Notes: generated by a model from the sequence alone, not told the origin. 64,000 nucleotides of DNA from Sacculina carcini (GCA_916048095.2 OU696572.1:142501-206500), one strand, 5' to 3'. Counted from the stretch's first letter, positions 38,691 to 52,730 are shown. A program made the numbers and translations.

Positions 38691-41600
38691 AAGCTATTAT
38701 ACTTTTATCGCTAGAATATTTACTGCTAGCAAAATATCATATACCTCGCTATCATTTAAACCCACTCTTTATAGATACATTTAAGCCCGCCCGTCGTGCG
38801 GAACAGTTCATAAAATATAATTAATATTCAATTCATAAAAAAATTAGTGCAAATTGAAAAAGAAAACCAAACCCATAGAGAAGTTTTAGACAATATAGAA
38901 GTATGTTTCAATTTAGAAAACATGTTTTTCCACAACCCGCCTCATATTTAAAGCTGCCCGTCGTGCGGAATAATTCAGAACTCAAACACGAAACAAACAC
39001 ACATAAAATTGATGAAAAACGACCAATAGAAAAACTCAATTTTGTAAATTCTTGTTTTATTTATTGACGAAGTTTTTTCCCTCAACACTGCTCAAATTTG
39101 TAGTGCGCCACGTGGAATTACGCCGCGCACAACCTCGCCGAGTCTAGCTGCACGCCTATTCGTTTGTATGTCTGTGTGTCGTGTTTGTCTTTGTCACTGC
39201 GTGTGGTTGGATCATGTGTGTGCTTGACCAATTGTATGTTTGTATGCTTGTGTGTGACCTGTTGTGTGACCTGATGTGTGACCTGTTCGTTCTGTCCTCT
39301 TTTGCCAAATATAGTCGGTCCAAAGAACTCACATTGTGAACGTGCGTAATTCCGTGGCTACCTAAATGCCACAAATTCACACCCGTCCTTCGTATGTAGT
39401 AATTCAGAAGTGTAACACTATCAAAACAATGAAAATTTCTGTCATCTCTATAATTCCAGATTAATGCTTCCGCTAAAACAGCATATGCATATAGTTGGCA
39501 TTACATGATATTACAACCCATATCCTTATGCAACTTAAGCGTATGCAACTTGAAATTAAACCAATTAAATTATACAGTAAAATTAAGTAGTTTACTTTGT
39601 TCCCAGTAGCATTTTACCTGCCCGTCGTGCGGAACAATTCATGTGTAAATATTGAAGACAATAAAGACTTTCTATTCAGTATAGTGTAGCATTAATTAAA
39701 CTGTACGCAATAAAACCACACCATCCATGCTTGGAGCTAATATGATGCATTCTTGATTGTGATTGGGCTTCAGTGAAATTTAATCGGTATATATTCCTGT
39801 GTAATCGCAAGTGCGCATAATAGCTGTCAAATTGGCAATATGTCCTTTTGACTTTACACTGCCGTAACTTCCTTCAGATACACTTTGGAAAATTAAAAAT
39901 TCTAGCGCATTGTAGAAAACAAAATTTCCAGCACAATGGTATAATTTATTTTTTTATAATAAATTATAATATATGTGTAACAAATAGTTACTGAGAAATA
40001 GTAGAAAAATGAATTAATTTTAGTCGCCCGGTGTTCAAGTGTAATTTTGGATGTATTTGATAATTTTGCCAATTTTACACGTTTTTTGTATCATTTGTGG
40101 ATATAAATTATAACTTATCTTGTAGAACACAAAATTCTATGCTGGTAACGGAATATTGACCAAAATATTCACGTTTTTCAGTGCTAATTTTGCCTTTTTG
40201 ACTTTGTCATTTTGAATTCACACCGCCGTAACTTTTTTTTAATACATTTTGGAAAATTAAAAATTATACCGTGTTGTAGAAAACAAAATTTCCAGCATGA
40301 TGGTATTATTTATTTAGATGTGTGATATTTAGTTTTTGAGAAATAGAGAAAAAAGTATAGAAAATTGGTCGCTCTAAGTTAAAATGAAATTTTGAATGTA
40401 GATTGAAATTTTGTCATTTTTACATCTTTTATATTTAATTTTTAGATATGAATTATAGCTTATCTTGTAGAACGGAAAATTTTCTACACATTGGTATAAT
40501 CTGTATTGCTGTACCATTTCTGGTTTAGGAGATCTCGATGGCAGAATATTGACCAAAATTTTCGCATTTTTCAGGGTTCATTTTGTCTTTTGACCGCTAT
40601 AACGTTTTTTGGTTTCATTTTTAAAATTAAAAATTTAGCGTAAAGTGTAGACAAGAAAATTTCCAACGTGATGGTACAAATTGTTAGCGAGTATGTTTAG
40701 TGGTGGCCGAGTAATAGCTGATAGAATATGGACCAAGGAGGGTGGGACAGACAGACACACACACACACACACAGAGGATCTCTTTTATATATATAGACTA
40801 GCATTAAAACCCGCCCGTTGTGCGGAAGAATTCATAAAAATATTGCAAATTAAAAATAAATAAGGCAAACTCATAAAAACCTTAATCAATTAAAAAGTCT
40901 AAATTTCATTATTTTTAATTTTATTTTGACAAAATATTTTCACTCATCCCGCCTCATATTTAAACCCGCCCGACGTGAGGAATAATTCAGAACTCGAACA
41001 CCATCCGTTCTGGTTCTTGAAGTCAAATCCATTAGTTTTGTATATGAATTCATTCTATACGGTGAAATTGAACGTTTTATTGCTGCCCGCGGGACATTTT
41101 TATTTCATAAAAATGAGCCATCGCTTCGTTTGCGTTTGAAGCCCCTGATAATTGAACCAGCGAACCATGAGCCAGCGCAATTATGTCACCTCATATTCAA
41201 GCATACATACACAGACAGACAGATAATTTCTTCTTTATGTATATATATATAGCATTAAAACCGCATTAAAACCCGCCCGTTGTGCGGAACAATTCATAAA
41301 AATATTGCAAATTAAAAATAAATAAGGCAAACTCATGAAGACCTTAATCAATTAAAAAGTCTAAATTTCATTATTTTTAATTTTATTTTGACAAAATATT
41401 TTCACTCAACCCGCCTCATATTTAAACCCGCCCGACGTGAGGAAAAATTCAGAACTCGAACACCATCCGTTCTGGTTCTTGAAGTCAAATCCATTAGTTT
41501 TGTATATGAATTCATTCTATACGGTGAAATTGAACGTTTTATTGCTGCCCGCGGGACATTTTTATTTCATAAAAATGAGCCATCGCTTCGTTTGCGTTTG

Positions 41601-44600
41601 AAGCCCCTGATAATTGAACCAGCGAACCATGAGCCAGCGCAATTATGTCGCCTCATATTCAAGCATACATATTGATTAATTAATAATTTGATTATTTGAT
41701 TGATTAATTAATAATTTTTGATTAATACACAGACAGACAGCTAATTTCTTCTTTATGTATATACTAGCATTAAAACCCGCCCGTTGTGCGGAGCAATTAA
41801 TAAAAAAATTGCAAATTAAAAATAAATAAGGCAAAGTCATGAAAACCTTAATCAATTAAAAGGTCTAAATTTCATTATTTTTAATTTTATTTTGACAAAA
41901 TATTTTCAATAAACCCGCCTCATATTTAAACCCGCCCGACGTGAGGAATAATTCAGAACTCGAACACCATCCGTTCTGGTTCTTGAAGTCAAATCCATTA
42001 GTTTTGTAAATGAATTCATTCTATACGGTGAAATTGAACGTTTTATTGCTGCCCGCGGGACATTTTTATTTCATAAAAATGAGCCATCGCTTCGTTTGCG
42101 TTTGAAGCCCCTGATCATTGAACCAGCGAACCATGAACCAGCGCAATTATGTCACCTAATATTCAAGCATACATACACAGACAGACAGATAATTTCTTCT
42201 TTATGTATATATATGGCATTAAAACCCGCCCGTTGTGCGGAGCAATTAATAAAAATATTGCAAATTAAAAACAAATAAGGCAAACTCATGAAAACATTAA
42301 TCAATTAAAAGGTCTAAATTTCATTATTTTTAATTTTATTTTGACAAAATATTTTCACTAAACCCGCCTCATATTTAAACCTGCCCGACGTGAGGAATAA
42401 TTCAGAACTCGAACACCATCCGTTCTGGTTCTTGAAGTCAAATCCATTAGTTTTGTAAATGAATTCATTCTATACGGTGAAATTGAACGTTTTATTGCTG
42501 CCCGCGGGACATTTTTATTTCATAAAAATGAGCCATCGCTTCGTTTGCGTTTGAAGCCCCTGATCATTGAACCAGCGAACCATGAACCAGCGCAATTATG
42601 TCACCTCATATTCAAGCATACATACACAGACAGACAGATAATTTCTTCTTTATGCTTATCTGCAATTCATAAAAATATTGCAAATTAAAAATAAATAAGG
42701 CAAACTCATGAAAACCTTAATCAATTAAAAGGTCTAAATTTCATTATTTTTAATTTTATTTTGACAAAATATTTTCACTCATCCCGCCTCATATTTAAAC
42801 CCGCCCGGTGTATATTCCTGTGTAATCGCAAGTGCGCATAATAGCTGTCAAATTGGCAATATGTCCTTTTGACTTTACACCGCCGTAACTTCCTTCAGAT
42901 ACCCTTTGGAAAATTACAAATTATACCGTATTGTAGAAGAAAAGCTTTCTAGAACGATGGTATAATTTATTTTTATGTGTAACAATTAGTTACTGAGAAA
43001 TAGTAGAAAAATGAATTAATTTTAGTCGCCCGGTGTTCAAGTGTAATTTTGGATGTATTTGAGAATTTTGCCAATTTTACACGTTTTTTGTATCATTTGT
43101 GGGTATAAATTATAGCTTATCTTGTAGAACACAAAATTCTCTACACAGTAGTATATTCCTGTGTAATCGCAAGTGCGTAAATTGTGATTGGACTTCAGTG
43201 AAATTTAATCAGTGTATATTCATGTGTAATCGCAAGTACGCATAATAGCTGTCAAATTGGCAACATGACATTTTGAATTTACACCGGCGTAACTTCCTTC
43301 AGATACACTTTGGAAAATTAATAATTATACCGTACTGTAGGAAACAAAATTTCTAGCACGATGGAATAATTAATTTTAATGTATGACAAATAGTTCCTGA
43401 GAAATGGGTATAAAAATGAATAAATTGTAGTCACCCGGTGTTCAAGTGTAATTTTGGATGTATTTGAGAATTTTGCCAATTTTACACGTTTTTTGTATCA
43501 TTTGTGGGTATAAATTACATCTTTTCTTGTAGAACACAAAATTCTCTACACAGTAGTATATTCCTGTGTAATCGCAAGTGCGCATAATAGCTGTCAAATT
43601 GGCAATATGTCCTTTTGACTTTACACCGCCGTCACTTCCTTCAGATACACTTTGGAAAATTAAGAATTATACCGCATTTTAAAAAATACAATTTCCAGCA
43701 CGATGATATAATTTATTTTAATGTGTGACAAATAGATCCTGAGAAATAGGTAGAAAAATGAATTAATTTAGGCGCCCGGTGATCAAGTGTAATTTTGGAT
43801 GTATTTGACAATTTTGCCAATTTTACACATTTTTTGTATCATTTGTGGGTATAAATTATAACTTTTCTTGTAGAACACAAAATTATCTACACAATAGTAT
43901 AATTTTTATAGCTGTACCATTGCTGGTTTATGAGGAATAGATAGGGGAATATTTACCAAAACATTCACGGTTTCCAGTGCTAATTTTGCATTTTTGACTT
44001 TGTCATTTTGACTTCACACCGCCGTAACTTTTTTTTAATACACTTTGGAAAATTAAAAATTATACCGTGTTGTAGCAAACAAAATTCCCAGCATGATGGT
44101 ATTATTTATTTAGTTGTGTGATAATTAGTTTTTGATACATAGAGAAAAAAGTATAGAAAATCGGACGCGTGGAGTATAAATATAATTTTGAATATAGATT
44201 GAAATTTTGTCATGTTTACATCTTTTATGTTCTATTTTTGGATATGAATTATAACCTATCTTGTAGAACAGAAAATTCTCTACACAGTGGTATAATCTGT
44301 TTGGCTGTACCATTTCTGGTTTATGAGGAGTAGATGGCAGAGCATTGACCAAAATTTTCGCATTTTTCAGGGTTCATTTTGTCTTTTCACCGCTATAACT
44401 TTTTTTGATTTCATTTTTGAAATTTAAAATTTAATCTAAAGTGTAGACAAGAAAATTTCCAACGTGATGGTATAAATTGTTAGCGGGTAGGCTGAGTGGT
44501 GGCCGAATAATAGCTGATAGAATATGGACCAAGGAGGGTCGAACAGACACACAGACACACACACACACACACACAGAGGATCTCTTTTATATATATAGAC

Positions 44601-47600
44601 TAGCATTAAAACCCGCCCGTTGTGCGGAAGAATTCATAAAAATATTGCAAATTAAAAATAAATAAGGCAAACTCATAAAAACCTTAATCAATTAAAAAGT
44701 CTAAATTTCATTATTTTTAATTTACATTTTGACAAAATATTTTCACTCAGCCCGCCTCATATTTAAACCCGGCCGACGTGCGGAATAATTCAGAACTCGA
44801 ACACCATCCGTTCTGGTTCTTGAAGTCAAATCCATTAGTTTTGTATATGAATTCATTCTACACGGTGAAATTGAACGTTTTATTGCTGCCCGCGGGACAT
44901 TTTTATTTCATAAAAATGAGCCATCGCTTCGTTTGCGTTTGAAGCCCCTGATCATTGAACCAGCGAACCATGAACCAGCGCAATTATGTCACCTCATATT
45001 CAAGCATACATACACAGACAGACAGATAATTTCTTCTTTATGTATATATATAGCATTAAAACCGCATTAAAACCCGCCCGTTGTGCGGAACAATTCATAA
45101 AAATATTGCAAATTAAAAATAAATAAGGCAAACTCATGAAGACCTTAATCAATTAAAAAGTCTAAATTTCATTATTTTTAATTTTATTTTGACAAAATAT
45201 TTTCACTCAACCCGCCTCATATTTAAACCCGCCCGACGTGAGGAAAAATTCAGAACTCGAACACCATCCGTTCTGGTTCTTGAAGTCAAATCCATTAGTT
45301 TTGTATATGAATTCATTCTATACGGTGAAATTGAACGTTTTATTGCTGCCCGCGGGACATTTTTATTTCATAAAAATGAGCCATCGCTTCGTTTGCGTTT
45401 GAAGCCCCTGATAATTGAACCAGCGAACCATGAGCCAGCGCAATTATGTCACCTCATATTCAAGCATACATACACAGACAGACAGATAATTTCTTCTTTA
45501 TGTATATATATAGCATTAAAACCCGCCCGTTGTGCGGAGCAATTCATAACATGAAATTCATATTCAATTCATAAAAAATATGGAAAAATAAAAATGAAAT
45601 AGGGTACACTCATAAAAATATTAATCAATTGAAAATTATAAGTTTAATTATTTTTATTTCGACACAATATTTCCCCTCAGTCCGCCTGAGTCATTTTTAA
45701 ACCCGCCCGTCGTGATGAATAATTCAGAACTCGAACACGATCCGTTCTGCATCTTGAAGTCAAATCCATTGGTTTTGTGTATGGATTAATTCTACAGGGT
45801 AAATTGAACGTTCTATTGTCTATAGTTGCTGCCCGCGGAACATTTTTATTTTAAAAAAAAAACCTCTTTTCAAATGAACCATTTGAAAGAATGATCTAAA
45901 AACACTTTTTTAAACCCACCCGTCGTGCGGAACAATTCATACAATAAAATTCATATCAAATCCATAAAATATAATGAATACAAATTGAAAAGCAAAAAAT
46001 GTAACCTATAAATATCTTAACCAATAGAAAAGTCTAAATGTGAATATTTTTGTTCTTATTTTGACAAATATTATCCCTCAACCCGCCTGATATATAAATC
46101 TGCCCGTCGTGTGGTATAATTCAGAACACAAACACGAAACAAACAATGAAAGATGATGAAATCTTTTCATCAGACTGTTTGCAAACTATATTTATTACTT
46201 AACATCATTCCCCAATATCATTTGCTTAAGTACTATTTCACTTTTACCGCTATAATATTTATTGTTAAAATTTATATATTTTCCGCTATCATTAAAACCC
46301 AATATAACCTGAGTCAAACCTACCCAACCCAACCCAACCATTCAATCTTGACCGCTCTCAGCCTAGTCTGAGTTGATTTAACTTATTAGTTTGTGATCAC
46401 AAAATATACTGATGCGATCATAATTTGTAATCAGAAGACTGAGATTATCTACCCCAGGGGTCCCAAACACGCGGCCCACCAATACTTTTCTCTCAACCCG
46501 CCAATATAGTATCGGGACCAAACTGTAAGGTAGCTAAATTCACATTTGTTGCATAATGCGATATAATTTTACACCATTATCATATTATCTCATAATTCCC
46601 GGTTAATGCTTCCACTAATGCATCATATTCATACAGTTGTTATTTTTTGGATTACATCGATAATGCAGCCCTTGATATTACAGCCGATATTATATTATGC
46701 AATCTATATTCTGCTACGTATTATTCCTAATACATATATCATCAGATCGCAAAATATATTTAAAGGTTCACATCATTCTCCAAAATCATTTGCTTAAGAG
46801 CTATTCTACTTTTATCGCTAGAATATTTACTGCTAGCAAAATATCATATACCTCGCTATCATTTAAACCCACTCTTTATAGATACATTTAATTCGCCCGT
46901 CGTGCGGAACAGTTCATAAAATATAATTAATATTCAATTCATAAAAAAATTAGTGCAAATTGAAAAAGAAAAACAAACCCACAGGAAAGTTATAGCTAAT
47001 CTAAAAGTCTAAATGTGAAATTTATGTTTCAATTTAGAAAACATGTTTTTCCACAACACTATCAAAACAATGCAGCCTTCTGTCATCTCTATAATTCCAG
47101 GTTAATGCTTCCGCTAAAACAGCATAAGTTGGCATTACATGATATTGCAACCCATATCCTTATGCAACTTATGCTTATGCAACTTGAAATTAAACCAATT
47201 AAATTACACAGTTAAATTCAGTAGTTTACTTTGTTCCCAATAGCATTTTACCCGCCCGTCGTGCGGAACGTTATTGAGGACAATAAAGCCTTTATATTCA
47301 GTAGAGTGTAGCATTAATTAAACTGTACGCAATAAAACCACACCATCCATGCTTGGAGATAATATGATGCATTCTTAATTGTGATTGGGCTTCAGTGAAA
47401 TTTAATCGGTGTATATTCCTGTGTAATCGCAAGTGCGCATAATAGCTGTCAAATTGGCAACATGATAATTTGACTTTACACCGCCGTAACTTCCTTCAGA
47501 TACACTTTGTAAAATTACAAATTATACCGTATTGTAGAAAACAAGATTTCTAGCACGATGGTATAATTTATTTTTATGTTTAGCAAATAGTTACTGAGAA

Positions 47601-49143
47601 ATAGTAGAAAAATTAATTAATCTTATTCGGCCGGTGTTCAAGTGAAATTTTGGATGTATTTGAGAATTTTGCCAATTTTACACGTTTTTTGTATCATTTG
47701 TGGTTATAAATTATAGCTTATCTTGTAGAACACAAAATTCTCTACACAGTAGTATATTCCTGAGTAATCGCAAGTGCGTAAATTGTGATTGGACTTGAGT
47801 GAAATTAAATCAGTGTATATTCATGTGTAATCGCAAGTACGCATAATAGCTGTCAAATTGGCAACATGACATTTTGACTTTACACCGCCGTATCTTCCTT
47901 CAGATACACCTTGGAAAATTAAGAATTATACTGTATTGTAGAAAACAACATTTCTAGCACGATGGTATACTTAATTTTAAGGTATGACAAACAGTTCCTG
48001 AGAAATGGGTAGAAAAATGAATAAATTTTAGTCACCCGGTGTTCTAGTGTAATTTTGGATGCATTTGAGAATTTTGCCAATTTTACACGTTTTTTGTATC
48101 ATTTGTGGGTATAAATTATACCTTTTCTTGTAGAACACAAAATTCTCTACACAGTAGTATATTCCTGTGTAATCGCAAGTGCGCATAATAGCTGTCAAAT
48201 TGGCAATATGTCCTTTTGACTTTACACCGCCGTCACTTCCTTCAGATACACTTTGGAAAATTAAGAATTATACCGCATTTAAAAAAATACAATTTCCAGC
48301 ACGATGATATAATTTATTTTAATGTGTGACAAATAGTTCCTGAGAAATAGGTAGAAAAATGAATTAATTTAGGCGCCCGGTGATCAATTTTAATTTTGGA
48401 TGTATTTGACAATTTTGCCAATTTTACACATTTTTTGTATCATTTGTGGGTATAAATTATAACTTTTCTTGTAGAACACAAAATTATCTACACAATAGTA
48501 TAATTTTTATAGCTGTACCATTGCTGGTTTATGAGGAATAGATAGGGGAATATTTACCAAAACATTCACGGTTTCCAGTGCTAATTTTGCATTTTTGACT
48601 TTGTCATTTTGACTTCACACCGCCGTAACTTTTTTTCAATACACTTTGGAAAATTAAAAATTATACCGTGTTGTAGCAAACAAAATTCCCAGCATGATGG
48701 TATTATTTATTTAGTTGTGTGATAATTAGTTTTTGATACATAGAGAAAAAAGTATAGAAAATCGGACGCGTGGAGTATAAATATAATTTTGAATATAGAT
48801 TGAAATTTTGTCATGTTTACATCTTTTATGTTCTATTTTCGGATATGAATTATAACCTATCTTGTAGAACAGAAAATTCTCTACACAGTGGTATAATCTG
48901 TTTGGCTGTACCATTTCTGGTTTATGAGGAGTAGATGGCAGAGCATTGACCACAATTTTCGCATTTTTCAGGGTTCATTTTGTCTTTTCACCGCTATAAC
49001 TTTTTTTGATTTCATTTTTGAAATTTAAAATTTAATCTAAAGTGTAGACAAGAAAATTTCCAACGTGATGGTATAAATTGTTAGCGGGTAGGCTGAGTGG
49101 TGGCCGAATAATAGCTGATAGAAAATGGACCAAGGAGGGTCGA

Positions 49144-49174
<31 letters not shown>

Positions 49175-49215
49175 GACAGACACACAGAGGATCTCTTTTA
49201 TATATATAGATATAT
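38690..49215. repeat. 10.5-kb block of repeat families A and B with recent large duplications
   Basis: Family A units (about 450-500 bp; TAGCATTAAAACCCGCCCGT start, ACAGACAGACAGATAATTTC end) lie head to tail at about 40797-42790 and 44592-45700, with diverged copies at 38780-39060, 45700-46130 and 46890-47280. Family B units (about 1.2-1.9 kb; ACACCGCCGTAACTT..., CTTGTAGAACACAAAATTC, end AGAGGATCTCTTTTATATAT) lie at about 39640-40795, 42805-44590 and 47400-49205, each with internal repeats of about 350-400 bp. 43180-44590 recurs at 47780-49205 (offset 4601), and 40.8-41.7 kb recurs at 44.6-45.5 kb (offset about 3800). No coding capacity or class signature. A hAT-like end (CAGGGGTCCCAAAC) is seen near 46455. 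Confidence 0.85.
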
Positions 49216-49527
49216 GCATTTTTTAGCTTGTGTGCTATAATTGACTATGTATAAACTGGCTGACAGTCCCGTGCAATTGGCCAACTGAGCCATCTTTGAA
49301 CACCAATGCATGACATGACGGCTATCATCGCCCCGAGCCTCGACTTAAATCTACTTTCTTGGCACTGATTATCACGCAGTCATGGAAGGACCAAATATAA
49401 TTGACACATTCATTGCATTCAATTGACACGTGTATTGACACATACATGCATTATTTTTTTGCAATGTCGTCGTCGAGTTTCAGAGCAACAACAAGTGTGA
49501 TGTTTCGTAAGATGGACTGTAACTTAT

Positions 49528-50067
49528 CTACTCTGTACCACTGCCATCCGTACTCTGTTGCTGAATATACTTGAAATGAACTGGATTAACATCGTCCAAG
49601 GTAAAGCCCAGTTCTTCCAGCTGTTTTAGGTCTATTGATTGAGCGTTTTCGGGTTGAAACGACGGTGGTTCCGTCAACTCCAGCTTCTCCAAGATTTTCG
49701 ATTGAGCGAATACCTCCCGCACACGCCTTGAACGGTTGCACCTGGTTTGTGAATGCGTATGATGATGTTCCTGCTCAGTATGGTCCGTCACTTCTCCTTC
49801 ATAAGTGTCGTCATCGGTATCCACATCGTCGTCCTTGTCGTCGGTATCCACATCGTCGAACCGTGAATTCCTGCGATTCGACCTCTTCAGCATTCGCGGA
49901 TCCAGCGATTGTTGAACGTCAACGGTCCGATTAGTCCTGTGATAGTCACTTTCTTCACTGTGGCTGAACACTGTTCCTGTCGAATGCGTGCTTTGCCAAA
50001 CAACAACCACCGAAACCAACATCACGCTCAGAGAGGCGACGAGCAGCGAGCAGCAGAGTAGCGTCAT
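49528..50067 (-). CDS. Small signal-anchored protein B, paralogue of protein A
   Basis: 179 residues from ATG at 50067 to a stop at 49528. Residues 1-24 are strongly hydrophobic (MTLLCCSLLVASLSVMLVSV): signal peptide or anchor. The middle has an acidic tract with DDVDTDD repeats and a His run. The C-terminal 75 residues carry REVFAQSKILEKLELTEPP, SFQP, LEELGFTLDDVNPVHF. This aligns by eye with protein A (FAREQILPGLGMKKLP, FQP, SKYGFSVDEVNPIHL). A Cys, then basic residues, then the amphipathic helix and PP, recalls the alpha-1 helix/latency lasso of TGF-beta-family propeptides. No growth-factor domain follows; downstream is repeat DNA. It is same-strand with gene A, 19 kb away, so a local duplication is likely. 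Single exon as seen; function unknown. Confidence 0.65.
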   Translation of the reverse strand: MTLLCCSLLVASLSVMLVSVVVVWQSTHSTGTVFSHSEESDYHRTNRTVDVQQSLDPRMLKRSNRRNSRFDDVDTDDKDDDVDTDDDTYEGEVTDHTEQEHHHTHSQTRCNRSRRVREVFAQSKILEKLELTEPPSFQPENAQSIDLKQLEELGFTLDDVNPVHFKYIQQQSTDGSGTE

Positions 50068-50339
50068 ATCAAACACACAAACTGCACAAATGAGGCGCTC
50101 ACATTTCTGGCGTCATAATGCCAATGAAATGGCGTGCTGTGTTTGCGTGTTAAGCTCGCTACACGGGGATCTCCCCACTTCATTTGCACCGATAACCATG
50201 CAGACGGTGACGCTGAGGGACTCCTACACCGTTCCATGCTGCCAAGTGTTAATGTCTCCTCGCTATATGGCTGTACCAGCACACATATACACACATACAA
50301 ATGTGTATGTTTAGACATAGAAAGGGTATGTTTAGACAT

Positions 50340-50720
50340 AGAAATGTTTGTATATATTTTAGATATATCAATGTGTTTCAGACATAGAAAGGGTATGCAA
50401 AAGTTAGATAGGGATAATTGTATAGTTGGGATAATTCAGGCAAGAAGGGTCATTTGAAAAACTGAAAATAATTAGATGCTTGAGAGATGTTAATAAGTAT
50501 AGTTTCCCATATAAGTGTGTTGATGTCTGGAATCAGTTAGGGGAGAATATTGTAGGAGCTAATAGCGTAGAAGCATTTATAGAAATACTGGATAGTATGA
50601 AATACTGGGAATTTCAGGGAACATGGGTTAGAGGGTGGGTTGGAGACAGGACAGCACGAGCATAGCTCATCTCCTGTGCTAAACAAATGGTGAGTACAAA
50701 TAGGTGAGTAAACACACAAT
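50340..50720 (+). mobile_element. LINE 3' fragment (reverse transcriptase C-terminus)
   Basis: An open frame at about 50480-50665 encodes RDVNKYSFPYKCVDVWNQLG and ANSVEAFIEILD. This matches the terminal ORF2 block of LINEs of the type R..YSFxNRVVDxWNxLPxxVVxAxSxxxFKxxLD. It is followed by a GTGAGTACAAATAGGTGAGT tail. 5'-truncated. Confidence 0.65.
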
Positions 50721-51084
50721 CAGTGTTCACGCATTCCTGAAGCATATCACGAGTTAGGCATACAGCAGCACACATGGCCACATAGCTCGGACAACCTTGA
50801 ATGCGTGTGTGTGTGGGATGTACAACAAAACGAAAGTGTTCTTATTGTGTTCTTTTTGACAAGGTAGCTTAGGTCAACCAGTGGATGCGCATCCACAGTC
50901 ACAAACTTGCTTCAATATTGTCACAACTTGAAGGTGTTTGCGGTGAACGAGACTAGACCGATGATAACTATGAATCATGAATGTCGTAATAACTCAAAAA
51001 TATCACTTTTCACTTTGATATTGTATTGTGTAATGCAGTGTGTGTCAAGTTGTGTCAGTGTGTGTCAAATTGTGTCAGTGTATG

Positions 51085-51540
51085 TCAAGTTGTGACATCG
51101 TGTCAGTGTGTCATCGTGTCAGTGTGTCATCGTGTCAGTGTGTCATCGTGTCAGTGTGTCATCGTGTCAGTGTGTCATCGTGTCAGTGTGTCATCGTGTC
51201 AGTGTGTCATCGTGTCAGTGTGACATCGTGTCAGTGTGTCATCGTGTCAGTGTGTCATCGTGTCAGTGTGTCATCGTGTCAGTGTGTCATCGTGTCAGTG
51301 TGTCATCGTGTCAGTGTGACATCGTGTCAGTGTGTCATCGTGTCAGTGTGTCAGTGTGTCATCGTGTCAGTGTGTCATCGTGTCAGTGTGTCAGTGTGTC
51401 ATCGTGTCAGTGTGACATCGTGTCAGTGTGTCATCGTGTCAGTGTGTCATCGTGTCAGTGTATGTCAAGTTGTGTCATCGTGTCAGTGTGTCATCGTGTC
51501 AGTGTGTCATCGTGTCAGTGTGTAATCGTGTCAGTGTGTT
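51085..51540. repeat. 16-bp CATCGTGTCAGTGTGT minisatellite
   Basis: About 28 copies of CATCGTGTCAGTGTGT with occasional GTGACATC variants and one TATGTCAAGTTGTG interruption. Not in a called gene. Confidence 0.95.
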
Positions 51541-51689
51541 GCGACTTTTCCGCCTTGTTACGATTTATGGCGGTTGTGTTAATACTTGAGTGTATGCGTG
51601 TTTGTTAGGGCAGATATGTTTAATAATGACAATACTACATGAGTTTCAGTGTATGCGTGTGTGTGTGTGCCGCGCATGTACTTGGTGAC

Positions 51690-51840
51690 TTGGTTGTAGC
51701 TTGCGGCGGTGCGTTTTTGACCTGCTTATCGTTGATTGGCTGTTTGGTGGAGTGACGTCACTTGCGTGTGTTGGCGTTTGAAGCTGTCAGTTAGTGTGTT
51801 GGCGTCGATTGGCTGATTGAGCGATTTCAAGCGGGCAGCA
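51690..51840. promoter_or_regulatory. Candidate promoter: full CRE and two inverted CCAAT boxes
   Basis: TGACGTCA at about 51753 is a complete CRE/ATF palindrome. ATTGGCTG occurs at about 51735 and 51809 (reverse CCAAT boxes). The stretch is GC-richer than its flanks. No gene is assigned; it could serve an unseen gene to the right or the left-facing gene B region. Motif-only call. Confidence 0.3.
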
Positions 51841-52730
51841 ATACGCAGTGTACGGCGTTCAATCAATGTGTCACAATGTGTCTGCGTCTATATTTCTTCA
51901 ACTGTGTGGCTGGTGACGAAAATTGAGGGAAATATATTTGATAGTAAGGTGAGCGTGCATCCAGATAGCTACTGTAACAATATATCACCTCTCACAAAAA
52001 ACATCCAGATAGCTACTGTAACAATATGCCACCTCTCACAAAAACCATGCACAGACACCACACATTTATTGCAGGCAAAAAAGGCAGACTCCACTGATAA
52101 AATACAAAAATATAGACACAAAGAAACACACACACACGCACACACACACACAAACTGAAGTTGAATTTGGTGAGAACGCACGATTTTCCATAGACGTCAC
52201 GCCTGCTCGGCACGAAAAGGTCACTGACCGCAGCACACACGGTGACTAGCAAGAATCAATACAAGCCTGCAGGAATGTATACCAACACAAATACCAACAC
52301 AAATACCAACACGTCCTGACACATCAACACGATGTGCACACTGACATATTACTCGCTATAATCGAAGATAGATTTCACAATGAAAAACGTGCAATCAAAC
52401 AAAATCCTCAATAATCTCATTGATTCAACAAGCTCAAACTAAGGGAAATATTTATAGCGCGCGCCATCAACAAGTAATATATAGAAAAACAATGTTTTCA
52501 ATGTTAAAATCAACAAAGGTGTCGTTGATACAAATTCCACACGACACACACACACTATGCTAGACCACACCATGGAGGTGCCCCATTAAAACACCTCGTG
52601 CACCGACAAACAATAAAAGACATACATATCTGATGTACATCGTGTCTGCACAAAAAATAACCCAATAAAAACTGTATTGCAGCGAAGTAATTTTTGGAAA
52701 GACACCAGCACTGACACCTCTCACACCACT
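51841..52730. other. No supported gene
   Basis: Contains a short direct repeat (CATCCAGATAGCTACTGTAA at about 51958 and 52003) and (CA)n at 52127-52152. No exon pairs found. Confidence 0.4.
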
